Shown here: positions 8,007 to 16,684 of the stretch, piece by piece
Layout of the letters: every line of letters begins with the position of its first letter
Position numbering within the stretch: position 1 is the stretch's first letter
Assembly (NCBI GenBank): GCA_043787975.1
Contig: JAYVUK010000086.1
Coordinates: 1-35,087 of the forward strand
Length of the DNA: 35,087 nt
Source: JAPLDA01 sp043787975
Lineage (GTDB): Bacteria > Bacteroidota > Bacteroidia > AKYH767-A > 2013-40CM-41-45
Reading direction: 5' to 3'
Position numbers and translations under genes: made by a program
The notes under the pieces: model-generated
The model's input: the letters and a program-made list of their open reading frames with translations, nothing else
Database searches by the model: none
What the model was told of the DNA's origin: nothing

Positions 8007-8438
8007 ATGGCAGAAATTAAAAAGGCAACCGCGCAATCTGATTTAATAAAATGCTTCGATGTCATGCATGAACTTCGTCCAAACCTGGCTGCAGAAAGTT
8101 TTGTCGAAACGATTAGCGGATTTATGAGTCGTGGATACCATCTCATTTTCATTGAAGAAAATAACAAAGCTGTTTGCGCGTCAGGTTATCGCTTCACCGA
8201 ACACTTGTATTGGGGAAAAGCAATTTACATTGATGATCTGTCAACATTACCCGGCTATCGCGGAAAAGGATATGCCGGCGACCTTTTAAAACATATTTTT
8301 GAAATTGCCCGTGAAAACAACTGTGATGAAGTACACCTTGATTCTGGTTGCGGAGCGCACCGTTACGATGCTCACAGGCTCTACTTAAAAACAGGTTTCA
8401 ACATCACCAGTTTTCATTTTGCCTATAAAATAGCCTGA
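8007..8438 (+). CDS. GNAT-family N-acetyltransferase
   Basis: 143 aa, a single GNAT fold. The acetyl-CoA-binding motif A is LSTLPGYRGKGYAGDLLKHI (R-G-K-G-Y-A, the usual Q/RxxGxG/A pyrophosphate loop), followed by FEIARENNCDEVHLDSG and a C-terminal RLYLKTGF. Start is the ATG at 8007, 22 nt after a weak TATCTTGC box. The acceptor substrate cannot be read from the sequence; resistance-type or protein N-acetylation roles are both possible. It is a monocistronic gene between the upstream terminator and a convergent TPR gene only 7 bp away. Confidence 0.88.
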   Translation: MAEIKKATAQSDLIKCFDVMHELRPNLAAESFVETISGFMSRGYHLIFIEENNKAVCASGYRFTEHLYWGKAIYIDDLSTLPGYRGKGYAGDLLKHIFEIARENNCDEVHLDSGCGAHRYDAHRLYLKTGFNITSFHFAYKIA

Positions 8439-8445
8439 CAAATTT

Positions 8446-9651
8446 TTATTTCTGATCCTGGAGCGCTTTTATCTTATTGTATTTATCCATTTCTCTTGTT
8501 CGTGCGTAAAGCTGCTTCAGAGAATTTACGGTTCCTTTATACAAGTTGTTATCTTCATCTGACTTCTTTGGATTAATCTCCAATGCCTTTTCGAGATAAG
8601 GTTCTGCATCTTTAAATTTTTGCTCGTATTTCTTCTTAGCCTTATCGAACTCATCCATATTTTTAATTGCATTTGCTGCTACAACGAGATCAGCTCCCTG
8701 GTTAAAATAAAGAATTCCTAGATTGTAGTTCGCATCCAAATAATCCGGTTTCATTTCAATTGCCTTTTTGTAATCAGCTTCAGCATTTACATAATCCTTC
8801 TTCGAATCATACATGAATCCCCGATTATAAAAAAGCATCTCGTTATCGGGATTTAGATTAATGGCATCTGTAAACTTGGTAATCAAAACATCAATTTTTC
8901 CTTGCTGACTATAAATGTTAATCTCTTCGTTCAAAAGATTTGTATTCTCATCAAATATTTTCCTTCCCTGTTCAATGTAAGCAAGTGCTTTTGCAGTATC
9001 CTTTTCTTCCAGGTAAATTCTGTCCATGTAGAGATAAATCATCGGATCATTGTACCTGACATCAATCAGCTTTTGCAAATACTCCTTTGCCTTTGCATTG
9101 TCTTTTGCTTTCAGAGCGGCCCTTGACAAACTGTAGTTAATGATATCCGGAGTAATGGTATTTCTTTTCAGGTTGTTGTCCTTATCGAGGGGAATAATGG
9201 AAAGCGTGAGGTTAAAGTACCTCGATGCCTTGGCAAGGTCGCCTTTCTTTAATTCACCCAGTGCTTTGTTGTAAACGCGGAGACCGGCAACCCAAATATC
9301 TGCATTGCATTCTTCGATGTAATTCTTTTTAACATCAGCCTTTAAACAATTTATAAAACTGTTGCCAGATTTTTCAATGGCATCAGCATCCAAATTCCGG
9401 ACTGCTTCACTCGTATCTCTGTCCATCTCCAAATAAATGACACCACGGTAATACCACATCTTTGGATCATTGGCAGTCTGTTCGTTTTCCGCAGCGAGAT
9501 CAATGAATTTTTTTGCATCGCTGAAATCTTTGAACCTGTTTTTTGTGTACTTCAGGTCTTTGTATGCATCAGCTGCGCTCTGAACATTGTAGCTCTGGGA
9601 GAATGCATGAAATGAAATAAGAAGCAGTAGTATTGATAGTTTATTTTTCAT
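8446..9651 (-). CDS. Secreted TPR-repeat protein (paralogue B)
   Basis: From the ATG at 9651 the protein is 401 aa with signal peptide MKNKLSILLLLISFHAFSQ and cleavage after FSQ. An ATG at 9657 or 9696 would only add residues before the hydrophobic core. TPR units are visible at MLFYNRGFMYDSKKDYVNAE, MKPDYLDANYNLGILYFNQG and EPYLEKALEINPKKSD. TPRs are protein-protein scaffolds, here probably periplasmic. It closely resembles the TPR protein at 12743-13930 in architecture and in its C-terminal stretch (KKKYEQKFKDAEPYLEKALEINP), so the two are duplicates. It follows the M16 peptidase by about 50 bp and is likely co-transcribed with it. Confidence 0.88.
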   Translation of the reverse strand: MKNKLSILLLLISFHAFSQSYNVQSAADAYKDLKYTKNRFKDFSDAKKFIDLAAENEQTANDPKMWYYRGVIYLEMDRDTSEAVRNLDADAIEKSGNSFINCLKADVKKNYIEECNADIWVAGLRVYNKALGELKKGDLAKASRYFNLTLSIIPLDKDNNLKRNTITPDIINYSLSRAALKAKDNAKAKEYLQKLIDVRYNDPMIYLYMDRIYLEEKDTAKALAYIEQGRKIFDENTNLLNEEINIYSQQGKIDVLITKFTDAINLNPDNEMLFYNRGFMYDSKKDYVNAEADYKKAIEMKPDYLDANYNLGILYFNQGADLVVAANAIKNMDEFDKAKKKYEQKFKDAEPYLEKALEINPKKSDEDNNLYKGTVNSLKQLYARTREMDKYNKIKALQDQK

Positions 9652-9699
9652 AGTCATTTTTAAATTTAAAGTCAGTGTATACGGGTTGAGTACCAAAAT

Positions 9700-12618
9700 T
9701 TACTCCAACTCTATTTCTTTTACCTTTCCGTACCCTAATTTTTCCAGTTTGTCTTTGATAACGTATTTGTTTCCAACAACCAGGATCACAAACTTATCCG
9801 GATTTATATATTTTTTAGCAAGGTCGCTTAACTCTGATTTTGAAATCTCGTTCAGAATTTTTTCCTGTTGCTTGTTGTAATCTTTCGGAAGGTTATATGC
9901 AAGAATATTACTCAGGTAATTTGCTTTCTGAAACGGTGACTCGTAACGAAGCGCTTCGCTGTTGAGGTACGAACTTTTCGTAAACGAGATCTCATCATCC
10001 TTCGGTCCGCCATTTCGGAAATCAATTACGTCTTTCATCACATCTCTCAGTGAAGAATCAGTTGCAGACCTTCTAACGCCGGCACTGATTGCAAACGCCC
10101 CGGGATACTTAGTTCCCTGGAAATTAGACCGGATACCATATGTGTAACCCTTGGTTTCACGCAAATCAAGATTTAGTCGGCTGTTGAAATTACCACCAAG
10201 AGAAAAATTCATGACATTCGATTTGAAGTAGTCTCCGGTCGGATCGTAAGCCAATGCAGAATTACCAATGATGATGGTTGATTGCGCCGCATTGTCCTTA
10301 TGGGCGAGATAAATTTGTGTTTGTGTAACGGGCGCAAAGCCTGTAAAATCAGGCATCTTCACAGGTTTTGCCTCCCACTTTTCTAAAAATGCAAGCTTCG
10401 GAAGAATGTCTTTTTCGGCAATGTCACCAACAATGACAAGTTTTGAAACGGATGGAGAATAGTTTTGCTGGTAATAATTTTTAACATCATCCAGTGTAAG
10501 TTTTTTTACATTCTTCTCAGTGGCATATGTACCAAAAATGGTGTTGCCGAACATCAGGTTTGTAAACAATCGTTGAGCAGTGATTTCAGCAGATTTTTTT
10601 TCTGTACGAATTGCTTCCACCGTTTGCTTTTTAACCCGTTTGAAATCTTCCGCATCAAACCGTGGATGGAGAAGTTTTTCTTCCAGCAGTTTCATTGTAG
10701 GATCAAGATTTTTAACAAGGCAACTGATCACCACAGTCGTATTCTCTCTTCCTGCATTAAATGAAATGCTACTCCCAAGCTTATCCAGTTCAGCACTGAT
10801 TTGTTCGGTAGCATAATTTTTTGTTCCCTCATCCATCATGCTGGCAGTAAGTCGAGCAACTCCTACTTTTTTCAGATCGCTTCCACTTACCAGGTTGCCA
10901 CCATCAATCGTAATAACAAATTCCACTTTCGGAGTTTCAGAATCCTGTGTCCCGATAATTCTTAATCCGTTTTTTAATTGGTGTGTGTAATACTGCGGAA
11001 CAACTGGTGATTTCGGAGCTTCTGGCTGAGGTCTTTTGCTACGGTCGAAATTGTCTTTCGCTTTCACATATTTCAAACCTGCATACTGAGGATCATCAAC
11101 AATTTTTGCATGCGCATACGGATTCACACTCTTTACAGAATCCTTTGAATCAGGATCTTTGGGATAAACATTCACAATGGCTGCATGTTTATCCTTGATG
11201 TATTTATTGAAAACCCGTGTCACATCATCTTTCGTAACTTTATCATAACGGTCAAGTTCATCATTCAGGTTGAACTGTTTTCCGGCTAACAATTGCCAAT
11301 TAGCAAGCAACAGACTCTTTCCAAAAACGGTGGTTCCTTGGTCAATAATCCCAGATTCAATTTTTGCTTTCACACGCTGAAGTGATTCATCAGTAATACC
11401 GGTTTTCTCAAACTCATCAATGGTCTCGTGAATTTTTTTCTCCGTTTCATTAAAGTTCTTCTGAACCTGTTCACGCATTTTGCTTTTATACTGTTCAGCA
11501 CTTGTTATTTCTCCTTCTATTTCCATATCAGGATACGCAAATATTTGTATTTGAAATTCACCTGCCAATTCCTGCGTTGAATGAGATATACTTGCTTCCG
11601 CTTTTTCAGTCTTAACAAAGTTCTTGTAGAAAATAGAGTTGTTTCCATCACCCATCATGTTTGCAAGAATGTCCAATGCCGGTTCATCACGATGATAAGA
11701 AGGAACGGTTGGATATACCATCAGTGTCAAAGGAAGATACACATTATCCATGTAATTGGCGTACTGGTCGCTGGCAAGAATAGGCGCAGGAACACGCGCT
11801 TTCTTCACTTCAGGAGATTGAGGAATTGAACCAAAATACTTTTCAACCTGGGCCAACACGTCTTTCGGATTTACATCTCCTGAAACGGAGAGTATCGCAT
11901 TGTTAGGACCATACCAGCGAAGGAAAAAGTTTTTAAGATCATCAACTGTTGACCTATCAAGATCATCTGTGTAACCGATCGTGGGCCAACTATAAGGATG
12001 TCCGGACGGATACAACGACTGGCTCAATATTTCTCCAAATGCAAGACCATAAGGCTGGTTCTCATAATTCTGTCCCTTTTCATTTTTAACTGTTGCACGC
12101 TGCACTTCAAATTTTTCCTTCGTCACTGAATCGAGCAGGAAACCCATTCTGTCCGCCTCAAGCCACAATGCTGTTTGAAGATGATTGCTCGGAACTGTTT
12201 CAAAATAAGTGGTCTTATCTCTTTCCGTAAACCCGTTCATGGTTCCGCCGGCTTCACTCACAATCCTGAAATGTTCTTTGTCCTTCACATTGTCTGATCC
12301 TTCAAACATCATGTGTTCAAAGAAATGTGCAAAGCCGGATTTACCAATACTTTCTCTGGCAGAACCTACATGATAAACGACAGCCACGTTTACAATCGGA
12401 TCAGAATGATCTTCTGAAATAATAAGCGTCAGTCCGTTCGGTAATTTCCATTTTTCGTAAGGAATAACAAGACTATTTGTTGCCGGCTCCGTCAGTGAAA
12501 GATTTGGAAGTACCTTCTCAATCAATGTTGATTGTGCAGGAGCTTGTTGGGCCTGCGACTGAAAATTGAAAATTGAAAATTGAAGAAGAACGATTAATCG
12601 AAGTAGAATCTTTTTCAT
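9700..12618 (-). CDS. M16-family zinc metallopeptidase, two-domain, secreted
   Basis: 972 aa with signal peptide MKKILLRLIVLLQFSIFNFQ and cleavage near SQAQ. The first M16 unit (about 50-270) carries the inverted zinc motif HFFEH (His98, Glu101, His102) and third ligand Glu180 in VKNEKGQNYENQPYG, so it should be catalytic. The second unit (from about residue 545, NGLRIIGTQDSETPKVEF) has VARLTASMMDEGT where a zinc motif would be; the HxxEH is missing, as is usual for the non-catalytic half that completes the chamber. Family members degrade peptides in the periplasm or at the outer membrane. A promoter lies just upstream. The signal peptide is partly encoded by a triple heptamer repeat. Confidence 0.93.
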   Translation of the reverse strand: MKKILLRLIVLLQFSIFNFQSQAQQAPAQSTLIEKVLPNLSLTEPATNSLVIPYEKWKLPNGLTLIISEDHSDPIVNVAVVYHVGSARESIGKSGFAHFFEHMMFEGSDNVKDKEHFRIVSEAGGTMNGFTERDKTTYFETVPSNHLQTALWLEADRMGFLLDSVTKEKFEVQRATVKNEKGQNYENQPYGLAFGEILSQSLYPSGHPYSWPTIGYTDDLDRSTVDDLKNFFLRWYGPNNAILSVSGDVNPKDVLAQVEKYFGSIPQSPEVKKARVPAPILASDQYANYMDNVYLPLTLMVYPTVPSYHRDEPALDILANMMGDGNNSIFYKNFVKTEKAEASISHSTQELAGEFQIQIFAYPDMEIEGEITSAEQYKSKMREQVQKNFNETEKKIHETIDEFEKTGITDESLQRVKAKIESGIIDQGTTVFGKSLLLANWQLLAGKQFNLNDELDRYDKVTKDDVTRVFNKYIKDKHAAIVNVYPKDPDSKDSVKSVNPYAHAKIVDDPQYAGLKYVKAKDNFDRSKRPQPEAPKSPVVPQYYTHQLKNGLRIIGTQDSETPKVEFVITIDGGNLVSGSDLKKVGVARLTASMMDEGTKNYATEQISAELDKLGSSISFNAGRENTTVVISCLVKNLDPTMKLLEEKLLHPRFDAEDFKRVKKQTVEAIRTEKKSAEITAQRLFTNLMFGNTIFGTYATEKNVKKLTLDDVKNYYQQNYSPSVSKLVIVGDIAEKDILPKLAFLEKWEAKPVKMPDFTGFAPVTQTQIYLAHKDNAAQSTIIIGNSALAYDPTGDYFKSNVMNFSLGGNFNSRLNLDLRETKGYTYGIRSNFQGTKYPGAFAISAGVRRSATDSSLRDVMKDVIDFRNGGPKDDEISFTKSSYLNSEALRYESPFQKANYLSNILAYNLPKDYNKQQEKILNEISKSELSDLAKKYINPDKFVILVVGNKYVIKDKLEKLGYGKVKEIELE
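12561..12581 (-). repeat. Triple heptamer inside the M16 signal-peptide codons
   Basis: Three exact copies of GAAAATT on the plus strand, read on the coding strand as AATTTTC. They encode about seven residues of the hydrophobic core (around FSIFNF). The unit length of 7 matches the word length of the intergenic elements in this window. Confidence 0.7.
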
Positions 12619-12663
12619 GAACGATTATATTTTTAGTTGGTTAAACTCTTTTCTGATGTGGAA

Positions 12664-12693
12664 CAAATATATTCCTTCTTGTATTATTTCAAA
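12664..12693 (-). promoter_or_regulatory. Bacteroidota-type promoter for the M16 peptidase
   Basis: On the minus strand: TTTG (12693-12690), an 18-bp spacer, then TATATTTG (12671-12664), a perfect TAnnTTTG. The predicted transcript start is near 12657, giving a leader of about 40 nt before the ATG at 12618. Confidence 0.6.
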
Positions 12694-12742
12694 TGGGTTT
12701 GCACCTATTTAACTTTCTTGTAACAAATTATTCTTTGGAGAA

Positions 12743-13930
12743 CTATTTCAAGCCGTCATAAGCAGTTTTCACTTTATTATACTTTTCCGTTTCGCCGGTT
12801 CTTACATACAATTGCTTCAGCGAACTGAGTGTACCTTTGTCGGCAGGGTTAATCTCAAAAGCCTTTTCAAGATACGGTTCTGAATTTTTAAACTCCAGGT
12901 CATACTTTTGCTTTGCCTTATTGTATTCCTCGGTTATTTTAATGTTGTTGGCAGCGTTTGCCATCTCCGCTGCTTTGTTATAATACAGGGCCCCAAGATT
13001 AAAATTAATTTCAAAATTATTCGGGTTCACTGTTAATCCCTGCTTATAAGTCAGAACTGCTCTCATAAAATACTCTTCGTAATTAGCCGGTTTCGGTAAA
13101 TCGTTCCCTGAACCATCTTTCGGGTTTGCAAGGTTATCATACAAACTTCCAAGTGCCATGTATAAACTTTCATTCTTCGTATCCTTTTTTATGGCTGCCT
13201 CAAGCGCATCAATTGCTTCCTTCTTGTTTCCGCTTGCGAGAAAAATATTGATCTCAGCCAACATCAGGCTCAATGTGTCAGGAAAAATTTTCCGTCCGTC
13301 TTTCAACGTTGCCAGCGCACGTGCAGTATCCTTATCCTGCTTGTAAAGATTCGAAAGAGCGAGATACGCTCTATCATCTTTGTATTGCATGCTCACCAGT
13401 CGTGAATAATACTGCTTTGCTTTTTCGGTGTTGCCCGCAAGTTCAGCGGAGTATGCGGAATTCAGAATAACAGATGTATCGCCCGGACTTATTTTCAAAA
13501 CGGTTTCAAAAGATGCCAATGCTTCTGCATATTTTTTTCCCTTAAATTGATCCACTCCTTCTCCGAAAATCTGGTTCATGATCCACGGAATACGAATCAG
13601 TTTAATTTCATCAGCCCATTCGCTCTTCGGATTTATTTCAAGTGATTTACTAAACGCATCGTAAGCCGTTTGCAGACAATTGTTGCAAAGTCCTCCGAAC
13701 TTTTCATTTTTATAAAGCGCGCTGTAAATAATTCCGCGATAATACCAGGTTTGATCCAATCCTTTTGATTGTTCATTGCTGATTGCTTCATCAATGGCAT
13801 CTTTTGCTTTGTCGAATTGCTGATACGGTTCTTTGTAATAGTTATACGCCTCACGCACTTTAGCTTTTTGTGAAAAGGCAAAAGAGCCTGCAAAACAAAA
13901 GGTGAATAGAAATAAACTGAACTTTTTCAT
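12743..13930 (-). CDS. Secreted TPR-repeat protein (paralogue A)
   Basis: 395 aa with signal peptide MKKFSLFLFTFCFAGSFAFSQ and cleavage after FSQ. TPR-like units include GLDQTWYYRGIIYSALYKNE, YAEALASFETVLKISPGDTS, AEINIFLASGNKKEAIDAL, NFEINFNLGALYYNKAAEM and EPYLEKAFEINPADKGTL. It shares its layout and C-terminal sequence with the TPR protein at 8446-9651. It begins 12 bp after the gyrA stop codon and is almost certainly co-transcribed with gyrA; as far as I know a TPR gene after gyrA is common in this phylum. It probably works as a periplasmic scaffold; no partner can be named. Confidence 0.88.
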   Translation of the reverse strand: MKKFSLFLFTFCFAGSFAFSQKAKVREAYNYYKEPYQQFDKAKDAIDEAISNEQSKGLDQTWYYRGIIYSALYKNEKFGGLCNNCLQTAYDAFSKSLEINPKSEWADEIKLIRIPWIMNQIFGEGVDQFKGKKYAEALASFETVLKISPGDTSVILNSAYSAELAGNTEKAKQYYSRLVSMQYKDDRAYLALSNLYKQDKDTARALATLKDGRKIFPDTLSLMLAEINIFLASGNKKEAIDALEAAIKKDTKNESLYMALGSLYDNLANPKDGSGNDLPKPANYEEYFMRAVLTYKQGLTVNPNNFEINFNLGALYYNKAAEMANAANNIKITEEYNKAKQKYDLEFKNSEPYLEKAFEINPADKGTLSSLKQLYVRTGETEKYNKVKTAYDGLK

Positions 13931-13942
13931 CTGACAATTGTT

Positions 13943-16507
13943 TTATGATTGTGGATCCGTTTGATTCTCTTCAGGCGATTGTTCATCTGAATCCGGAGTT
14001 TCAGTTGTACCTGTTGTATCATTCTGAGAAACAACATCACTTCCTTCCGGTTTCTGAATTTCGTCCTGTACTTCCACTTTTGCAACCGATGCAATTTCAT
14101 CATCATCATCCAAACGAATCAAACGAACACCTTGTGTTGCACGTCCCATCACTCTCAACTCATCCACATCCATGCGGATCGTAACTCCTGATTTGTTGAT
14201 GATCATCAGGTCATCGTTATCGATCACAATTTTAATGGCAATAAGGTTTCCGGTTTTATCCGTGATGTTAATCGTCTTCACTCCTTTTCCGCCACGGTTG
14301 GTAATCCTGTATTCGTCCACTTCCGAACGCTTTCCATATCCTTTCTCTGATACAACCAGCACGCTTTCTTTGATCGGATCTACGACGCAAACCATACCCA
14401 CCACGCGATCATCTTCTCCATCGAGTGTAACTCCTCTCACACCAATTGAATTTCTTCCGACAGGTCGAACTGTTTTTTCATTGAAGCGAACCACTTTACC
14501 TTTCTTCGTCGCAATCATGATTTCGTTGGTACCGTTTGTCAATTTTGCTTCAAGCAATTGATCACCGTCTTCAATGTTAATCGCATTGATTCCCGAAAGC
14601 CGCGGACGAGAGTAAGCTTCCAAAGCAGTTTTTTTGATCGTTCCGTTCTTCGTGCACATCACAATAAAATTGTTGTTGATGTATGTTTCGTCTGTCAGGT
14701 TCATGACATTGATAAATGCTTTCACTTTATCATCCGGCGAAATGCTGATCAGGTTTTGAATCGCTCTTCCTTTTGACGTCTTCGTTCCTTCAGGAATCTC
14801 ATACACTTTCAGCCAGTAACATTTCCCCTGTTCAGTAAAAAACAACATGTAGTTGTGCGTGGATGCAATTAAAATGTATTCCACAAAATCTTCATCGCGT
14901 GTCGCACTGCCTTGCGCGCCTCTTCCGCCACGACCTTGTGTACGATATTCTGAAACTGCCGTACGTTTCACATAACCGAGATGCGAAATGGTGATGACGA
15001 CATCTTCATCAGCAATCATATCTTCCATGGAGATATCGTCACCGGTATAAATGATTTCCGTTCTGCGCTCGTCACCGTACTTGTTTCTCATCTCAGTCAT
15101 TTCATCTTTGATGATTTCCATCCTGAGTGTTTCATTGGCAAGCACATCGCGGTAATAGTCGATGATCTTCATTAACTCGGCATATTCTTCCTTGATCTTG
15201 TCACGCTCAAGTCCGGTAAGTTTTTGCAAACGCAAATCGAGAATTGCTTTCGACTGTATCTCGCTCAAAGCAAACTGCTGCATCAATCCATCCTGTGCAA
15301 TTTGCGGTGTTTGTGATGCACGGATCAAGGCGATTACTTCATCCAGATGATCCAGGGCAATTAAAAGTCCTTCGAGAATGTGAGCGCGTTTTTCTGCTTC
15401 TGCCAATTCATATTTCGTCCTGCGGATCACCACTTCATGGCGGTGATTCACATAATGAACAATCATGTCCTTCAACGTCAGCATCATCGGGCGACCATGC
15501 ACCAATGCAATGTTGTTTACATTGAACGCAGACTGCAACGCAGTGTGTTTGTAAAGATTATTGAGAACGACATTTGAAATCGCATCCCTGCGAATGTCAT
15601 ACACGATGCGAACTCCGTCACGATCCGATTCATCACGAATGTCTGTGATGCCATCTATCTTTTTCTCATTGATCATGTCGGCAGTACGTTTGATCATTTC
15701 TGCCTTGTTCACCTGGTAAGGAACTTCGGTGACAATGATCCGCTCTTTTCCATTCGCCAACTGTTCAATGACAGCACGTGAGCGAAGAACAATTCTTCCG
15801 CGACCGGTTTCATACGCTTCCTTCACGCCGGCATAGCCGTAAATAATTCCTGCAGTCGGAAAGTCGGGAGCTTTCACAAATTTCATCAGCTCCTCGATCG
15901 TGATTTCTTTGTTGTCAATGTAAGCAACGATAGCATCAAGCACTTCCGTAATATTATGAGGAGGCATGTTGGTCGCCATTCCCACAGCAATACCGGATGA
16001 ACCATTGATAAGAAGATTCGGAATCCGTGCAGGAAGTACAGTTGGCTCCTTCAATGAATCGTCAAAGTTCAACGCAAAGTCAACGGTGTCCTTGTCGATG
16101 TCAGCCAATAATTCTTCCGCAATTTTTTTCAATCGAGCTTCGGTATATCGCATCGCAGCAGGACTATCTCCATCCATGGAACCAAAATTTCCTTGTCCAT
16201 CGACCAACGGATAACGTAAACTCCATTCCTGCGCCATTCGAACCATCGCATCGTACACGGAAGTATCACCATGAGGATGATATTTACCAAGTACTTCTCC
16301 GACAATCCTTGCTGATTTCTTATGCGGACGATTTGAAAGGAGCCCAAGGTCCAGCATTCCATAAAGCACGCGCCTGTGAACGGGTTTTAAACCATCACGC
16401 ACATCAGGCAATGCACGCGAAACAATCACCGACATTGAATAATCAATGTAGGCTGTCTTCATTTCCTCTTCGATATTAATCGGAATAATTTTTTCTCCGT
16501 CTGCCAT
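13943..16507 (-). CDS. gyrA: DNA gyrase subunit A
   Basis: 854 aa, full length. GyrA cuts and rejoins DNA in the gyrase A2B2 complex to introduce negative supercoils. Visible are the N-terminal breakage domain with catalytic Tyr121 in AAMRYTEARL, the quinolone-resistance region HPHGDTSVYDAMVRMAQ, and the GyrA box QGRGGRGAQG, which opens the C-terminal beta-pinwheel of six blades. The pinwheel is needed for DNA wrapping and separates gyrase from topoisomerase IV. The last ~55 residues are an acidic, Gln/Thr/Asp-rich tail. At the position equivalent to E. coli Ser83 the residue is Thr82; Asp87 is conserved as Asp86. The start ATG at 16507 gives MADGEKIIPINIEEEMKTAY, the family start. It leads the unit with the downstream TPR gene. 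Confidence 0.97.
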   Translation of the reverse strand: MADGEKIIPINIEEEMKTAYIDYSMSVIVSRALPDVRDGLKPVHRRVLYGMLDLGLLSNRPHKKSARIVGEVLGKYHPHGDTSVYDAMVRMAQEWSLRYPLVDGQGNFGSMDGDSPAAMRYTEARLKKIAEELLADIDKDTVDFALNFDDSLKEPTVLPARIPNLLINGSSGIAVGMATNMPPHNITEVLDAIVAYIDNKEITIEELMKFVKAPDFPTAGIIYGYAGVKEAYETGRGRIVLRSRAVIEQLANGKERIIVTEVPYQVNKAEMIKRTADMINEKKIDGITDIRDESDRDGVRIVYDIRRDAISNVVLNNLYKHTALQSAFNVNNIALVHGRPMMLTLKDMIVHYVNHRHEVVIRRTKYELAEAEKRAHILEGLLIALDHLDEVIALIRASQTPQIAQDGLMQQFALSEIQSKAILDLRLQKLTGLERDKIKEEYAELMKIIDYYRDVLANETLRMEIIKDEMTEMRNKYGDERRTEIIYTGDDISMEDMIADEDVVITISHLGYVKRTAVSEYRTQGRGGRGAQGSATRDEDFVEYILIASTHNYMLFFTEQGKCYWLKVYEIPEGTKTSKGRAIQNLISISPDDKVKAFINVMNLTDETYINNNFIVMCTKNGTIKKTALEAYSRPRLSGINAINIEDGDQLLEAKLTNGTNEIMIATKKGKVVRFNEKTVRPVGRNSIGVRGVTLDGEDDRVVGMVCVVDPIKESVLVVSEKGYGKRSEVDEYRITNRGGKGVKTINITDKTGNLIAIKIVIDNDDLMIINKSGVTIRMDVDELRVMGRATQGVRLIRLDDDDEIASVAKVEVQDEIQKPEGSDVVSQNDTTGTTETPDSDEQSPEENQTDPQS

Positions 16508-16602
16508 TATTTATAGGTTGAGTTAGTTTAGTAAAGTGATACTATTAATCGCTAAAAATCAGCGAGCCCGAAGGTAATAATTTGGGTTGAAAATGAAGCC
16601 AC

Positions 16603-16677
16603 CGAATTACGAATTAAAACGAATATACGAACATACACATTCCGCCTCTTTCGTAAATTCGTATTGATTCGTATTCG
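16603..16677 (-). repeat. Word-phased element with 28-bp inverted arms (ABC-gyrA gap)
   Basis: CGAA recurs at 16603, 16610, 16620 and 16628 (steps 7, 10, 8). Its complement TTCG recurs at 16650, 16658, 16668 and 16674 (steps 8, 10, 6). The two arms (16603-16631 and 16650-16677) pair over about 28 bp with a few mismatches and one indel, leaving an 18-bp loop. The flanking genes both read leftwards. Confidence 0.7.
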
Positions 16678-16684
16678 TAGATAT

